Below are positions 1 through 11,390 of a DNA stretch of 64,000 bases, piece after piece. This stretch comes from Diphasiastrum complanatum (Eukaryota > Streptophyta > Lycopodiopsida > Lycopodiales > Lycopodiaceae). The position numbers and the translations under genes are program-made. The stretch is from assembly GCA_029204225.1 (NCBI GenBank), contig CM055106.1, forward strand, positions 2,042,738 to 2,106,737. Reading direction: 5' to 3'. Each line of letters begins with the position of its first letter. Within the stretch, counting starts at the first letter, position 1. The notes under the pieces are model-generated. The model was not told where the DNA came from, did no database searches, and saw only the letters and a list, made by a program, of their open reading frames with translations.

Positions 1-399
1 CACACCTACAAATGCGAACCTGCACTAAATCCACAAATTGTTAGCATATGCACTTCAAATATCTGCATACGATTATTAGAGAAAAAGAATCAAATAGTAG
101 TTTGTCACATACAATCTACAATCTGGCATATGATTATCAGGGAGCATACGATTAGGAATTGTAGTAAAATCTTCATAGAGTATACTATTAGGAAGTTTAC
201 TTCTATCTTTGATCAGAAACATTCAAATAGAAGCATACATTAATCTAGATTCAGGTTTTTGATGGAAACATATATCAAATTTGCAAACACACCTGCAAAT
301 GTGAACACTGGCAAACAACTTGCAAATACGAACACACCTGCCAAAATTAATGTGAGTACATTTGCTACTCATCAAAGGTGTATAGAGCACTGAAGGGAC
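1..399. repeat. short degenerate repeats, no gene seen
   Basis: The stretch carries imperfect copies of two short motifs. One is close to cacacctgcaaatgtgaac (about 1-25, 287-308 and 319-342); the other is close to gcatacgattattag (about 66-80, 126-155). I see no coding signal. The missing later exons of the reductase pseudogene to the right would be expected here or left of the window, and none is visible in these bases. Confidence 0.4.
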
Positions 400-1093
400 T
401 TGCGTTGCAAGCATAAACATGGCCAAGCTCTCCATTTTCAGCTTCTGTTCATATTTCTCATTGTCAGCTGCATATACGTCCTACGAATCCAATAGAGACA
501 TTCAGATGATTCCAAACTTTCATGCAAAAAATTGCAATCACATCTCTCTAGGCAGCTTTTAGGGATGGCTATTACAGTACTCACCACATCAACAACCTTG
601 AATCCAACCTTGTTAGCGTATCTAGCCTTGCTTTCTTTTGCAAAGGCCTGCCATTATCCAACTTACAATCAGAATTAATAAATAGCATGCTCAATGTTTT
701 AGGCTGAAAGTCTTAGCATTCCTCCACATCACCCAATTCCAAGCATGAAGAAAGTTTCTTAAAGATCAGTGAATAATACTATCAGCTAGTAGGCAAAGAT
801 TTTTTTGCTGCATACCTTTTCAAATTTTTTGGATGTGCCTGTCTGAGTTCCAAAAAATAATGTCACCTGCTTTCGACTACAATATTCAAACTCTGTAGCT
901 TAGGGAACTTCCAGTGTCAACTTTTCTATTGAAGTTTGAACGGAAACAGTGGACTGAGCTCGCTGCTTAAAAGAAAAAAGACCGAGAGGAAGATGAATCC
1001 GACGGCAAAGCCTACAACAATGAAAAGGGGAGGAATCCCAACCATAACCATACACTCAGTCGAGCACCGTTGATGGTGCTGCAGACCCTGCAT
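400..1093 (-). pseudogene. NADPH-cytochrome P450 reductase fragment (N-terminal exons)
   Basis: The intact enzyme passes electrons from NADPH through FAD and FMN to microsomal P450s. Read on the minus strand, an ATG at 1093 opens a short leader and a hydrophobic segment (IVVGFAVGFIFLSVFFLL), as in the reductase membrane anchor. A frame change and an in-frame TAA follow. Then come three blocks with GT/AG borders, all in phase 0: 866-816 with VTLFFGTQTGT, the FMN phosphate-binding motif; 647-585 with ESKARYANKVGFKVVDV; and 480 to about 400 with DVYAADNEKYEQKLK and FMLAT. These match plant reductases in order. The sequence then diverges exactly where YGDGEPTDN should follow, and no FAD or NADPH domain is seen. 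The stop, the frame change and the truncation make it a pseudogene. The splice sites show it came from genomic duplication, not a processed copy. Confidence 0.8.
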
Positions 1094-1890
<797 letters not shown>

Positions 1891-2174
1891 TGCTATGGAT
1901 GCATGGGGAGGCGGGCCATGCATCCTTCTCCTCATACATGGATGAAGAGGAGGAGCATCGATGGAGGGAGGAGGGTAATTTGAATTTTGAATTTGGAGTG
2001 GGCTGTGGGCCGATTAGATCATGCATGGGGAGGAGGGCCATGCATCCTCCAACCCATACATGCATCCTATTTTTTTAGATTTTCAGTTCAAAAAATGTGC
2101 ATGCATGGGTGAGGGAAGGAGCATGCATGGTGCACCCATACACATGCGCAAAACTGTACATAAGTTTAAATACA

Positions 2175-2223
<49 letters not shown>
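1891..2223. repeat. ATGCAT-rich palindromic module with (AC)n, copy A
   Basis: The stretch repeats atgcatggggagg in both orientations (gcatggggaggcggg; gccatgcatcct; catacatgcatcc) next to ttgaattttgaat. It ends in an AC run at about 2172-2223. The same modules in the same order recur at 10357-10548 after another GA run, so this is a dispersed repeat family and not just local low complexity. Confidence 0.6.
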
Positions 2224-2225
<2 letters not shown>

Positions 2226-2866
2226 TTTCCTTGCAGGGCCTACTTTCATGCTCCAGAATAATATACGAAGGGTTGCTTCGCACACACTCAGGAGTGTCCA
2301 TGCCGATAAACCCACATAATTTTTTTTTCAAATAGAAATGGCTTGTCAATTAGAACATAAATCATCAAGTTTATTGTACTAAATGAATTTATTACTATAG
2401 TGTATGCAAAGAAGATAGGTAGAATAAAGCTTACAACCCCATCTTAGTAAAAATAGCATGTATGGCATGTAATTTGTATATGGCATGAGCATCATTAAAA
2501 GTGGCTAATATCACGGAAATGGATTCTTCAAGTGGATCTCTAAGCATGATATATGCTCAAGAATATAAATATTATTATCATGTCCTACAAAAAAATAACA
2601 CAAAGAAATGATACCAAGTCAAAATAATCTCACTTGAAAGCATTTTGAATATGAATTTTTTTTTGTAAAGTGGTCCAATGGCATTTCCAAAGTCAAAAAA
2701 CGATGTTAAACAAAGAGAAATGTTGGGCTCACTACTATTTATGGTGTAATGTCTTAGTAAACCATAACATTTTTGCCTAAAGCAAATCCCACATAATCAA
2801 ATATGTAACCAAAAATTGCCAAGAAGAAGTATATATAGGAGCAGTTTGTGGATTCTGATGCCAACT

Positions 2867-2909
<43 letters not shown>

Positions 2910-3149
2910 TTAGAATCCTAGGTTACATTTACGGTTAACCCAGGTTACGTTAGGGCTAGGTCTATGGCTAAAGCTACGTTTGTGCACTTAAGATGTAAGG
3001 TTAGATTTAGGTTTATGGTTAGTTTAACTTATTATGTGTGTTCGACCATAAATAGGCACACATCCTTGTCGAGTAACATATTATTGCTCACTATTTGAAA
3101 TTTCATATATTGATTATAATGAAATCTTGTTACCTATATTTGGCAATTC
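2224..3149. other. AT-rich non-coding stretch with (TG)n at 2869-2909
   Basis: No coding signal is seen. A TG run of about 20 units lies at 2869-2909, followed by degenerate ggttacattta/ggttagattta repeats to about 3035. The last part before 3150 probably already belongs to the gypsy element, but it has lost a readable frame. Confidence 0.5.
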
Positions 3150-3448
3150 AAGGTGATCTATCAAGCAGAAATCAATCATTGTTATAAAGCCTCACAGTAT
3201 TATTGGGCATGATCGATCATTGAAACTTAGAGACTTCTAGGTTGGAGATAAGGTCCTGCTATACCAGGCCAAAGACTTCAAAGGCAAACTGAAATTTTCT
3301 AGCCAAGGACCTTACGTCATTAAAAAAATCTTTGCCTCTGGATATGTACAACTCCAAACTTTCAAGGCGATATCCTCGACACTGTAGTCAATGGGAGCCG
3401 ACTGAGAAAGTACAATGAACCCTATTTTTATCTTGATATGTATTAGTT
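3150..3448 (+). pseudogene. gypsy integrase C-terminal region
   Basis: The frame reads a basic segment (HDRSLKLRDF), then VGDKVLLYQAKDFKGKLKF, then GPYVIKKIFASG and, after a one-base frame change near 3367, VNGSRLRKYNEPYFY and a TAG at about 3448. This is the GPY/F-type C-terminal module of Ty3/gypsy integrases, which binds DNA or chromatin. A TAG at 3238-3240 replaces the residue just before VGDKV, where relatives usually have Gln. The stop and the frame change make it non-functional. Confidence 0.8.
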
Positions 3449-3993
3449 GTTTTCTTTCCTATTGTTCTTCCTTATTTTTTTATTGCTGCCTGTCATTTCG
3501 ACAAAATTTTGTTGTGCTTTCTTGTTCAAACCATCAAGATACTATCAGATCAGGTATACCAACAGTCTTCTCTAAGAAAACCACAAAAGCCATTAGTTTC
3601 AGAAGAATTGTTTCACACCATCTCAGATAGAATTCGCCTGACCTCTTTTTTACAGTGCGTGATTCATTTTTGGCCTCCACGAATTCTGTCTCAGAAACAA
3701 AAATTTCTAAAATAAAAAAAGTTAGTTTTTTCATCAGATATCTACTATCAAAATTCGTAGACAATTCGTTGGAGCTCAAAATGATTTCCATGATTTCTCT
3801 ACTATCTCTACAAATTCTGATCAGACAAAGTTTTGCACTGTTAGTTGTTTTTTTCCTCTTTTGGCATAAAAAAATCACTTACAAGAATTCGCGGACCCTC
3901 AGAATGTTGCCTCGAAATTCGTGACCATCACTACCAAATCGTGGACACTGAGGACGATTTCTGAGTGAAGTTGCAAATTCTTGTAAAAAAAAG
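3449..3993 (+). other. spacer between integrase and third ORF
   Basis: The stretch is T-rich at first and then carries repeated attcg-type words (aattcgtagac, aattcgcggac, aattcgtgacc). Several small open frames overlap here on both strands, but none has protein-like composition. It is best read as non-coding spacer or upstream promoter DNA for the ORF that follows. Confidence 0.45.
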
Positions 3994-4005
3994 TCTATAT
4001 ATAGA
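3994..4005 (+). promoter_or_regulatory. TATA box ahead of third ORF
   Basis: TCTATATATAGA is followed by a pyrimidine-rich stretch (cctccacccttctctcc) where a start of transcription could lie, and by the ATG of the third ORF at 4114. The spacing (about 110 bp from TATA to ATG) fits a plant core promoter with a short leader. It lies well inside the element, not in the LTR. Promoter function is inferred. Confidence 0.5.
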
Positions 4006-4113
4006 CCTCCACCCTTCTCTCCACAAATTCATTTTAGATTGCTGCTCTCGAGTTCATGCCAAAATTTTTCAAAATTTTCAAAATTCTCAAAGCAATCTAA
4101 AATCACTGCTTTT

Positions 4114-5942
4114 ATGGCCTCCCGCGATTCCTCGCTCAGTTTGCATCACCATAAACTCCCTCGCCCTTATTCAGGGGATATTTTTATGATTTGTATCAAG
4201 AATTACGCCGAGCAGCTCATCCTAGCCAAGGATATCTTCACAAACCTTGGCTTTGATCTGACTCTTTTCCATGACCAGCAAAGCGAGAGCCTGATCTGAG
4301 AAGTCTACTTTACCTATTCAAATGAATTCCAAACTTTCAGGCTTACATCTAAGAGTGGCAGCTATACCATCATCAACGTCTCTCCTGGGGATCTCTAGAG
4401 CATTGGCTTCCCTAATCTCAAAGAGACAATCCATGGCAAGGGCACAAGCTATGATGCCAAGTACTTTACAAAGTTTTTGATAGAGAATGGCAAAACCATT
4501 GCCCAAACCAACGATGGGATCGCCATACGTCTCATCACGGATCCCCATCTACGGGCCACCTTAGAAATCCTCATCACCATGGTCGAAGTGCATTACCAAG
4601 ATGGATCGCATACCACCGAGCGACCTCTTCTCTTTGACCCTCACCGTGGATGATCCCACTCAACATTACAAGTGGGCTGAGAAGGTAGCAGAGAAGCTGT
4701 GCAGAGCTTTGAAAGACAGAAAACCAACTACCAAATGTGGATATCTCCTCCACATGTTGGTCACCAAACAGTTGGGGTCTAGGGCGGCTGCTGCCATCAA
4801 GGAGCTGGATGATCTCTATCCAAGCACAAAAAGTGAGCCACCCCCCAATCGACAGCAGAACTAGTCTCACCAGCCCCACCTACTAATAAGCAGAAAGGGA
4901 AGGCAATCAACATAGAAGCCGATGTCCCTCACGACATTCTATCCAGCGACATCGGGACTGAGTATGCTGAATCCGGAGGGAGCCTTAAACTCTCTCATGT
5001 CCCAAAGGAGGTCTTAGAGCAGCACACATCTCTGCCACACAGTATCTCCCCACCTCTTTCACCCATCAATCCTCAATCACCTCCACCTGTCTTTCATACA
5101 TCTCCATCTAACCCTTCTCTTGACTTTCTACCCTTTAACCCAATGTCGTATCCTATTTTTACACGCACCATCCCTGACATTGGTCCTTGGGAGCAGTTAT
5201 CCCTTGCAGCCCAAAAAGCGGTATGGTTGGTGAATGAGCTCCAATACAATCTATTCGGCACCCTAGGGGGACAAAATACTATGCGGCAATTTGACGATGG
5301 TGCTATGGCGGACCTTCAGAAAGGAAAAGCAAGGCTGGAGGAGGAAAACAAACAATAGCAGCTGCAGATCCAGAACCTCACAATTTATAATCAACAGCAG
5401 CAGCAGATGCTACTCCACCTCCAGAACCAACTCCAACTGAAGGTATCCAACATGCAGCATACCATCGATGACTTCAAAGCCGAAAGTGATGAGGCTGTAG
5501 CAGATGCACAAGCCGCACGTTTCACTATGAAGGAACAGTTGGAATTGGTGGACTTCAACGACTTCGCACCACCAGCTATTTTTGAGGGAACTGCCATTCC
5601 AGTGGTGGCCTATCAAACGCTGGCCCAAAAGTTGAAAGTGATATCAATAAACCCCTACGAATGCAAGACGACCATATCAATGTAGCAAGGCTCTATTATT
5701 GCACTGCATTAACTTCCGTCCTGCAGGTTGATATGGTAGAGCTATGGAAAACCCATAACTTTCTACAAGGTATGCTCCATTATTACAAACCGATGTCCTT
5801 CCTAAACAAACTAAGGTGGCAAATGATGGAGGGCATCCACACTACAATCTACCACTCCCGACAGCAACAGTCTTGCCTCCAAGAAGCACAAAAGATCCAG
5901 GATGAAAAGGCTTCGATTGGTGTGGGACCACCAATCCAATAA
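4114..5942 (+). pseudogene. third ORF of gypsy element, coiled-coil protein, broken
   Basis: From ATG 4114 (MASRDSSLSLHHHKLPRPYS) the frame is protein-like to about 4600, with a TGA after SESLI and a TAG after SPGDL. It shifts by one base near 4600-4640 (TVDDPTQHYKWAEKVAEKL), then returns to the first frame through a proline/serine-rich linker (about 5010-5140) and a helical Gln/Glu-rich region (LQKGKARLEEENKQ, a TAG at 5356, then LQIQNL and LHLQNQLQLKVSNMQ) that looks like a coiled coil. A last frame change near 5660 leads to a TAA at 5940-5942, immediately before the polypurine tract. The product would be about 610 residues. I recognise no catalytic domain. It could be a structural, env-position or chromatin-interacting protein of the element, or a captured host gene. 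Confidence 0.55.
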
Positions 5943-5950
5943 GGAGGGGG
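5941..5950 (+). other. polypurine tract
   Basis: AAGGAGGGGG sits four bases before the LTR start and overlaps the stop codon of the third ORF. It is the usual primer site for plus-strand DNA synthesis in LTR retrotransposons. Confidence 0.75.
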
Positions 5951-5954
5951 ATAA

Positions 5955-6764
5955 TGTTAGCGACTGTGCTAACACAGAGAAAATAAAAAGAAAGAAATAA
6001 AACTCCATGGCATGTGTTTTGTAAGTCCACGTATGAGTATCTATCAATAAACTTCGACCACGGCATGTGTTTTGTAAGCCCATGAGTAGAAGCTTAAATA
6101 ATAATAAAATAGCTTAAACTTAGATTCAGAACTTAGACTTAGGAAACTTAAGATTAGAAATATTTTATCTTGAGTTTTCCTAAGTTAAGGAACTTTGAAG
6201 TTCTAAATCCTAAGTTGAAAGTCCTAGAAAGGCTAGAAATATATTTGTCCTATAAGTTAGTAGATACTTTTGGAAGACACTCCTTTCCATAAAAGGAGAG
6301 GTATTTGCCTTGTAAACAACACTCTGAGATTATGCTAAATTGTTCTCTCTTTGAAATTATCAGTCTATTTCTTTGTGTTCCCATTGGAAGGTGCATAGCT
6401 TGAGGGAAGGTGCTCGGGCCTCCTCTTGCCTCCTTTCATTGGATTATTGTGGCATGTTTCTATTGGTTTATTTAATTAGCCGCAATTTATCTTTCAAACC
6501 CTCTGGGTGTTAATTTAGGTCTTAGTTTAGCAATCTCGCTAGTTGGGTTTGCCTTAGCAAGGATTTTTATTGTTGTTTCTAATTAGCTTTATTTCTGTTT
6601 CGGGCACTAGTTGGGTAAGCCTTAGTGCTCTCATCTTTGTTGATTATTTCCATATTTTCGTTGAAGCTTGTTGTAGAAACTTAGAAAGTGGACAATCCTC
6701 TACATCCTTATACTACATCCGTAAGTAGATCTAGCCACCACACGAACTAGAAATACTTACAACA
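5955..6764 (+). mobile_element. gypsy 3' LTR
   Basis: The segment begins TGTTAGCGACTGTGC and ends CTTACAACA, giving TGTT...AACA ends and a length of about 810 bp. A TATA-like CATAAAAGG lies at about 6289-6297, followed by a leader with ttgtaaacaacactctgag. Near its start there is a 24-bp duplication of ggcatgtgttttgtaag (about 6008 and 6062). No second LTR is in the window, so the borders rest on the polypurine tract and the TG/CA ends. Confidence 0.7.
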
Positions 6765-7183
6765 CCTATTTGATATGTTCTCATGAAGCACTTGTCCTCT
6801 CGCATGGAATCGATATCGGCTCTTTCAAAATGCTCCACTTTATGAAAATGTTCTGAATGAACAATTATCTCAAAAGAAAGAATTTCATCTTTACGATGCT
6901 TAAATAGGGTGAGAGACTATGATAATTGCCCTCGTACACGTTTTTCAATGATGTCCATTTAGTATTTATTTATTATTTATTTAATGATAATTCGGAGAGG
7001 CTAGTGATAGACTATTTAATGTATTTCGGTGCAAGTACAAATTTTAGGGTCAGGGCTAATGATGATTCGGAGAATCTAGTGATAGACTATTTAGGTACAA
7101 ATTTGTCTCACTCTGATTGCTGGATAAATATAGGCTGCGCTCCTCAATTCATTATTTGAAAAATGTATGGCTATGATCAACAT
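6765..7183. other. AT-rich flank, no gene seen
   Basis: The stretch holds a partial duplication: gattcggagaggctagtgatagactattta near 6990 recurs as gattcggagaatctagtgatagactattta near 7062. An early TATA-like ataaatata lies at about 7126. No coding signal is seen. Confidence 0.35.
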
Positions 7184-7473
7184 GAATAGGCTATAAATAT
7201 GAGCACCACTTTTCATATTTCGATTCCGTGATCTTTTATTCTGAACTCCCTCGTCATTTTGTTTTCTTTTTTTCTCGCGATATCGAATCGACGTGCCCTA
7301 CATACAATGCACGGTTAGATTCATTCAGGCACGCTGAGGCGATATCAACCTCTTCTGACGTGTGCTCGTGGAAAATTTCAGTCTCGTCAAAATGATATCG
7401 GATCGACGCACACACTGTTGTTTAGTCCTCGACCGAAATCATTCAGTCACATTGAATCGATATCAGGTTCAAT
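7184..7473 (+). promoter_or_regulatory. TATA box and repeated GATATCG leader before ORF at 7474
   Basis: GGCTATAAATATGAG at about 7186-7200 is a good plant TATA box. The following leader holds two related units of about 110 bp (7279-7352 and 7389-7465). Each runs gatatcgratcgacg, then attcattcaggcac or tcattcagtcaca, then cgatatca. GATATC words also occur at about 6812 and 7585. The pairs could be protein-binding sites; this is inference. Confidence 0.4.
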
Positions 7474-8369
7474 ATGGCTAGTTCCTCCATGTCCTCAAAT
7501 AACAAACTTCTGGATTATTTGAATGCCAGTGACATTCCATTTGAGAAATCAGAGTATTTTTTCAGTATTTTTTTTGCTCTCTTCGATATCGATAAGGTAG
7601 TTTATGAGAATCGTTATAGTTTAATTTCTCTTCTTGATAATTTTTCTCAGATTATTAGTACTCATGTTCAAGATATAGATAGTTTTTGTTTCGTTCATGT
7701 TCAGGACCTTGTGCATTCCCAACCATCCTCTAAGCATAAACACAATAGAAAGTACTCTAACTTGCATGACCATTTTAAGAGAAATATATATTGTGGTATC
7801 CACAAAAGAATATGTCGTCTTCTAATCAAAAGAATGGCTTTTGTCTTTTATATATCTGCTGAAATTCTAGATGATGAGTCTGTTGAATCTTCTACTATTC
7901 CATTGATCAAAGCATCTGCATCTGCTCTAGTTGACGTAGATGATGCAGATACTGATATAGGGGTTGATGCTGAAGCATCTATGGCTTCAGATTATTAGGA
8001 AACTCTCCCTCGTTCTATAATCCTCTCTGATTCTCTTCCATCTGCATCTCTTGTTAATCAATTAACTCTATTCGATGTTCCCTTATATTTTCTAAATAAT
8101 GAGAGTTATATTTCATTTAGTGATATAGAAGATGTTTTGAATTTGAGAGAGGATGAAATTATCTGAAATTTCTGACATTGTTGATTACACATATGATGAC
8201 CTTGAAAGTGAGAGATTATGATAAATATGGCAATTGGAAATCTGTGAATGAGGCCTTGGAGGCCATGATTGAAAAATCTAAAGCCGATGCAAAAACTTTG
8301 CCTACAGAGGAGGAATTTTTGGAATTTCAAAAAAAATATCTCCTCGATATATCCCCTTTGAAAATGTAG
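7474..8369 (+). pseudogene. unidentified acidic ORF, broken
   Basis: ATG 7474 opens 174 codons (MASSSMSSNNKLLDYLNASD) ending at TAG 7996. The same frame continues open for about 55 further codons, and after a frame change runs on as DYDKYGNWKSVNEALEAM and TEEEFLEFQKKYLLDI to 8369. So one reading frame of about 298 codons seems to have been broken by stops and an indel. The N-terminal half is rich in Ile, Phe and Ser; the C-terminal half is acidic and helical. I do not recognise the family. Its position behind a TATA box, as with the third ORF at 4114, hints at another retroelement accessory ORF, but a decayed host gene is equally possible. Confidence 0.4.
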
Positions 8370-9649
8370 AGGCCATTGGAGGACATGACATCAGCAGAGC
8401 AAACGTTGTTGAATACAATGATTACGATCATGGCAGTTTCCATGAGCAGCGATGGACTTTTCATAGCCATTTCTCTCAGCCATGAGATGCCGTATTGGTC
8501 TGTCAGTTGAGAATCCTATTAACAGATACAAAAGAAAGATGTGCTCATAATGCAGATAAGGATATATGCAAGTCAGCGCTCAGAGTCATTCTAATGATAG
8601 TTCTGCTCTTAGATAGAGGCTCAGAACTTCTCCTCATCCCCAGCCATGGAACACATCTCTTTGCTTCATGAGCAAAATTGTGGCTCTCACCTCCAATTCA
8701 GCCAATCATATCATCATCTCCAGCCATGGAACTAATAGAGCGTTCGACCTATAACACGACCGGAATATTGACCTGTGGTTCTTCTTGTGTATGGTAAATG
8801 ATCCACCCGGAACTCTGAGAGTAAGATAATTTGGGTTTTTTGAGTTGGGATCTTGTTTTTCTTGCTTGATAAAGGAATCACTTTTTTTAGCACATCTGGC
8901 GAAGCTACGGAACATTGTGACACACAATAGGGCATGGGAAAGGTGTCTGAGTAACCCGAAAATTTAGAACAAGACAAACTCTGGGTTTTAGGGGAAGCTG
9001 ATTCATGTACATGTAGAAAATCAATAGACCAACAAAAGCTAGTAGTTCTTACAGCAAAGCCCACCATTGAATGTGCACAAATTATAAGTGAAGGTAGGGT
9101 AGCTATGCCCCACAAGAGAGAGACGATTTATTCAAAGTTAAAGATGAAATCTAAGAGATTACTCTTGTTTGTAGCCCATACGAAAGAAAACATGAACTGA
9201 ATCATAAATAACATTCACACAAATGTGCCTCTTGCTCTCAGCACACTTGTTTACATAAACAAAGCAAGTGCTACACACTTTGGCATGGTGTGTTTACGCA
9301 ATAACAATCAGAGTTGCGCAGTTGAAGTTATGCTCCCAACTCACACACTACACTCCACAAACAAAGTGCCCAATGTAGCACCTGTATTTATTCTCAGTTC
9401 TTCTATCTCCCTAAATTAATGACATGGTGACAACAATTACTATCTACTAGTAGCTCCAAAAATCAGGTGGATTCTACCTAATACGATAGTTGCTGATTTC
9501 CAACAGGTGCCCTCTTTGGATCAAGGAGAAGGCTGACACCTCCAAGATGATTTCATGTTGGCGACTCAGAAAATGATGTCTTCACCAATTCTGGAAAGGC
9601 GCAGTATTTCATATGTGGCAAGCCAGGTCATTGCACCCTTGGAGAGAGT
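8370..9649. other. no gene recognised
   Basis: Mixed-composition DNA without a convincing frame. A minus-strand open frame at 9115-8732 (127 codons) has no recognisable motif and may be chance. Short words are repeated (ctccagccatggaac at about 8639 and 8719). Confidence 0.35.
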
Positions 9650-10041
9650 TTGGTTGTGATAGTCGACCCTCACGCTCTGCCATCTACCCCTCTCAAAGCA
9701 CCTTCACCATCTCATCCTCCCAAGCTTCCACCACCATCTCCTGCAATGATTGCACCTCCTACCATCTCAACCTCCCAAGCTTCCACCACCATCTCCTACA
9801 ATGAAGGCACCCCCCCTCCTCACCTGTTCATCTTCATGTGCTTGTGTTTTCTCCCAAAACAGCCCCACCTCTTGCACCTTCTGCACTCTTACCTTTGCCA
9901 TCCAAGCCTCCAACTCTGCCGCCATTAAGCTTGCCACCAGAAGTTGCTGCACCATCTCCAAAATTGCTCCCTACATCGCTATCTCCAAAAATGCTCCCTC
10001 CCTCAATTAATAGAACGGAGACCTTCAGATTTCAAATCTAG
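9650..10041 (+). pseudogene. proline-rich (extensin/AGP-like) ORF, frameshifted
   Basis: Across three frames the plus strand encodes a continuous Pro/Ser/Leu-rich series: PPKLPPPSPAMIAPPT, then PPKLPPPSPTMKAPP, then APPLAPSALLPLPSKPPTLP and LPPEVAAPSPKLLP, stopping at 10041. Two tandem units of about 52 bp (starting about 9717 and 9769, both with cctcccaagcttccaccacc) explain the repeated peptide. The composition resembles cell-wall proline-rich or arabinogalactan proteins, but no signal peptide or complete frame is visible, so this is at best a decayed gene or a low-complexity chance ORF. Confidence 0.3.
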
Positions 10042-10223
10042 TTGCTCTTTACACCAACCACCACACAAAACAACTGATTCTTCGACTTTTAAAAGAATGT
10101 TAGTTCGTAGTTTGATTGCTAACAAAGGTAGGAAGGAGGTTTTTGGACGAAATCTTCTTTCCAGGGAAAGGAGCGCAATTGATCGTGCTTGTTGCACAAC
10201 GTCTCGCTCTCCTTCCTCACGAT

Positions 10224-10726
<503 letters not shown>

Positions 10727-11390
10727 ATAGTAAAGAGTGCCCCTCGTTGACGGGCAATGGAGGCCGATCTAGGTGGTGGCCAATGATTTGGATGATAGCC
10801 GATCTCGCACATCTCGAATATCTAACATTCGAGTTTTTGGAAAAATTTGAGCCTTCGAAAAAATTCGAAGAAAAATTCAAGTCTTTGAAAAAAAATTCGA
10901 GTCTTTGGAAAATTCGAGTCTTCAGAAAAATGTGAGTCTTTTGAAAAATTCGACTTGACAGTACAAAGGGTCCTTCGATCCTTCGAAAAATTTGAGTTGA
11001 CAGTTCGATCCTTCAGAAAAATTCGAGTCTTTCCAAAAATTCGAGTCGTTCAAAAAATTCGAGTCTTGGAAAAATTAGAGTCATCAGAAAAATTTGAATC
11101 ATCGAAAAAATTCGAGTAATCGAAAAAATTCAAATCGTTCCAAAAATTCAAGTCTTCCAAACAATTTCGAGTCGTTTGAAAAATTCGAGTCGTTCCAAAA
11201 AATTCGAGGCTTCAAAAAAATTCGAGTCTTTCGGAAAAATTCGAGTCATTGAAAAAAATGCGAGTCTTCGAAAAAATGCGAGTCTTTGGAAAAAGTCGAG
11301 TCTTCCAAGAAATTCGAGTCTTCCAAGAAATTCGAGTCTTTTAAAAAATTTAGTCTTCTGAAAAATTTGAGTCTTATGAAATTCAAGCCA
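10727..11390. repeat. 18-bp GAGTCTT minisatellite array with leader module, copy 1
   Basis: A leader (gtgcccctcgttgacgggcaatgg, then ggccgatc and ggtggccaatgatttgg) is followed from about 10825 by some 25-30 degenerate units close to gaaaaattcgagtctttg, 17-19 bp each, to about 11385. Leader and array recur at 18290-18745 in the same orientation. Because many units are 18 bp, frames stay open over short stretches (KFES-type peptides), but indels break them. Confidence 0.75.

Larger units (their letters stand above)
3150..6764 (+). mobile_element. Ty3/gypsy retrotransposon, 3' part, with a third ORF
   Basis: From left to right: integrase C-terminus, about 670 bp of spacer containing a TATA box, a broken ORF of about 610 codons, a polypurine tract (5941-5950) and a 3' LTR (5955-6764). 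The 5' LTR, gag, protease, reverse transcriptase and integrase core are absent, so this is a 5'-truncated copy. Plant gypsy lineages of the Tat/Athila type are known to carry extra ORFs between integrase and the 3' LTR. The lineage here is inferred only from that layout. Confidence 0.75.

Noticed and set aside
2909-3040. Interstitial telomere-like repeats (ggttagatttaggtttatgg)
   Set aside because: The words are irregular and no run of the plant telomere unit TTTAGGG is present.
3534-3924. Overlapping 70-114 codon ORFs after the gypsy integrase
   Set aside because: They overlap on both strands in AT-rich spacer and have no protein-like conservation or motif.
9601-9660. Zinc-knuckle-like ICGKPGHCTL peptide
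   Set aside because: Only one Cys-His pair fits, the first Cys pair is missing, and no retroelement frame surrounds it.
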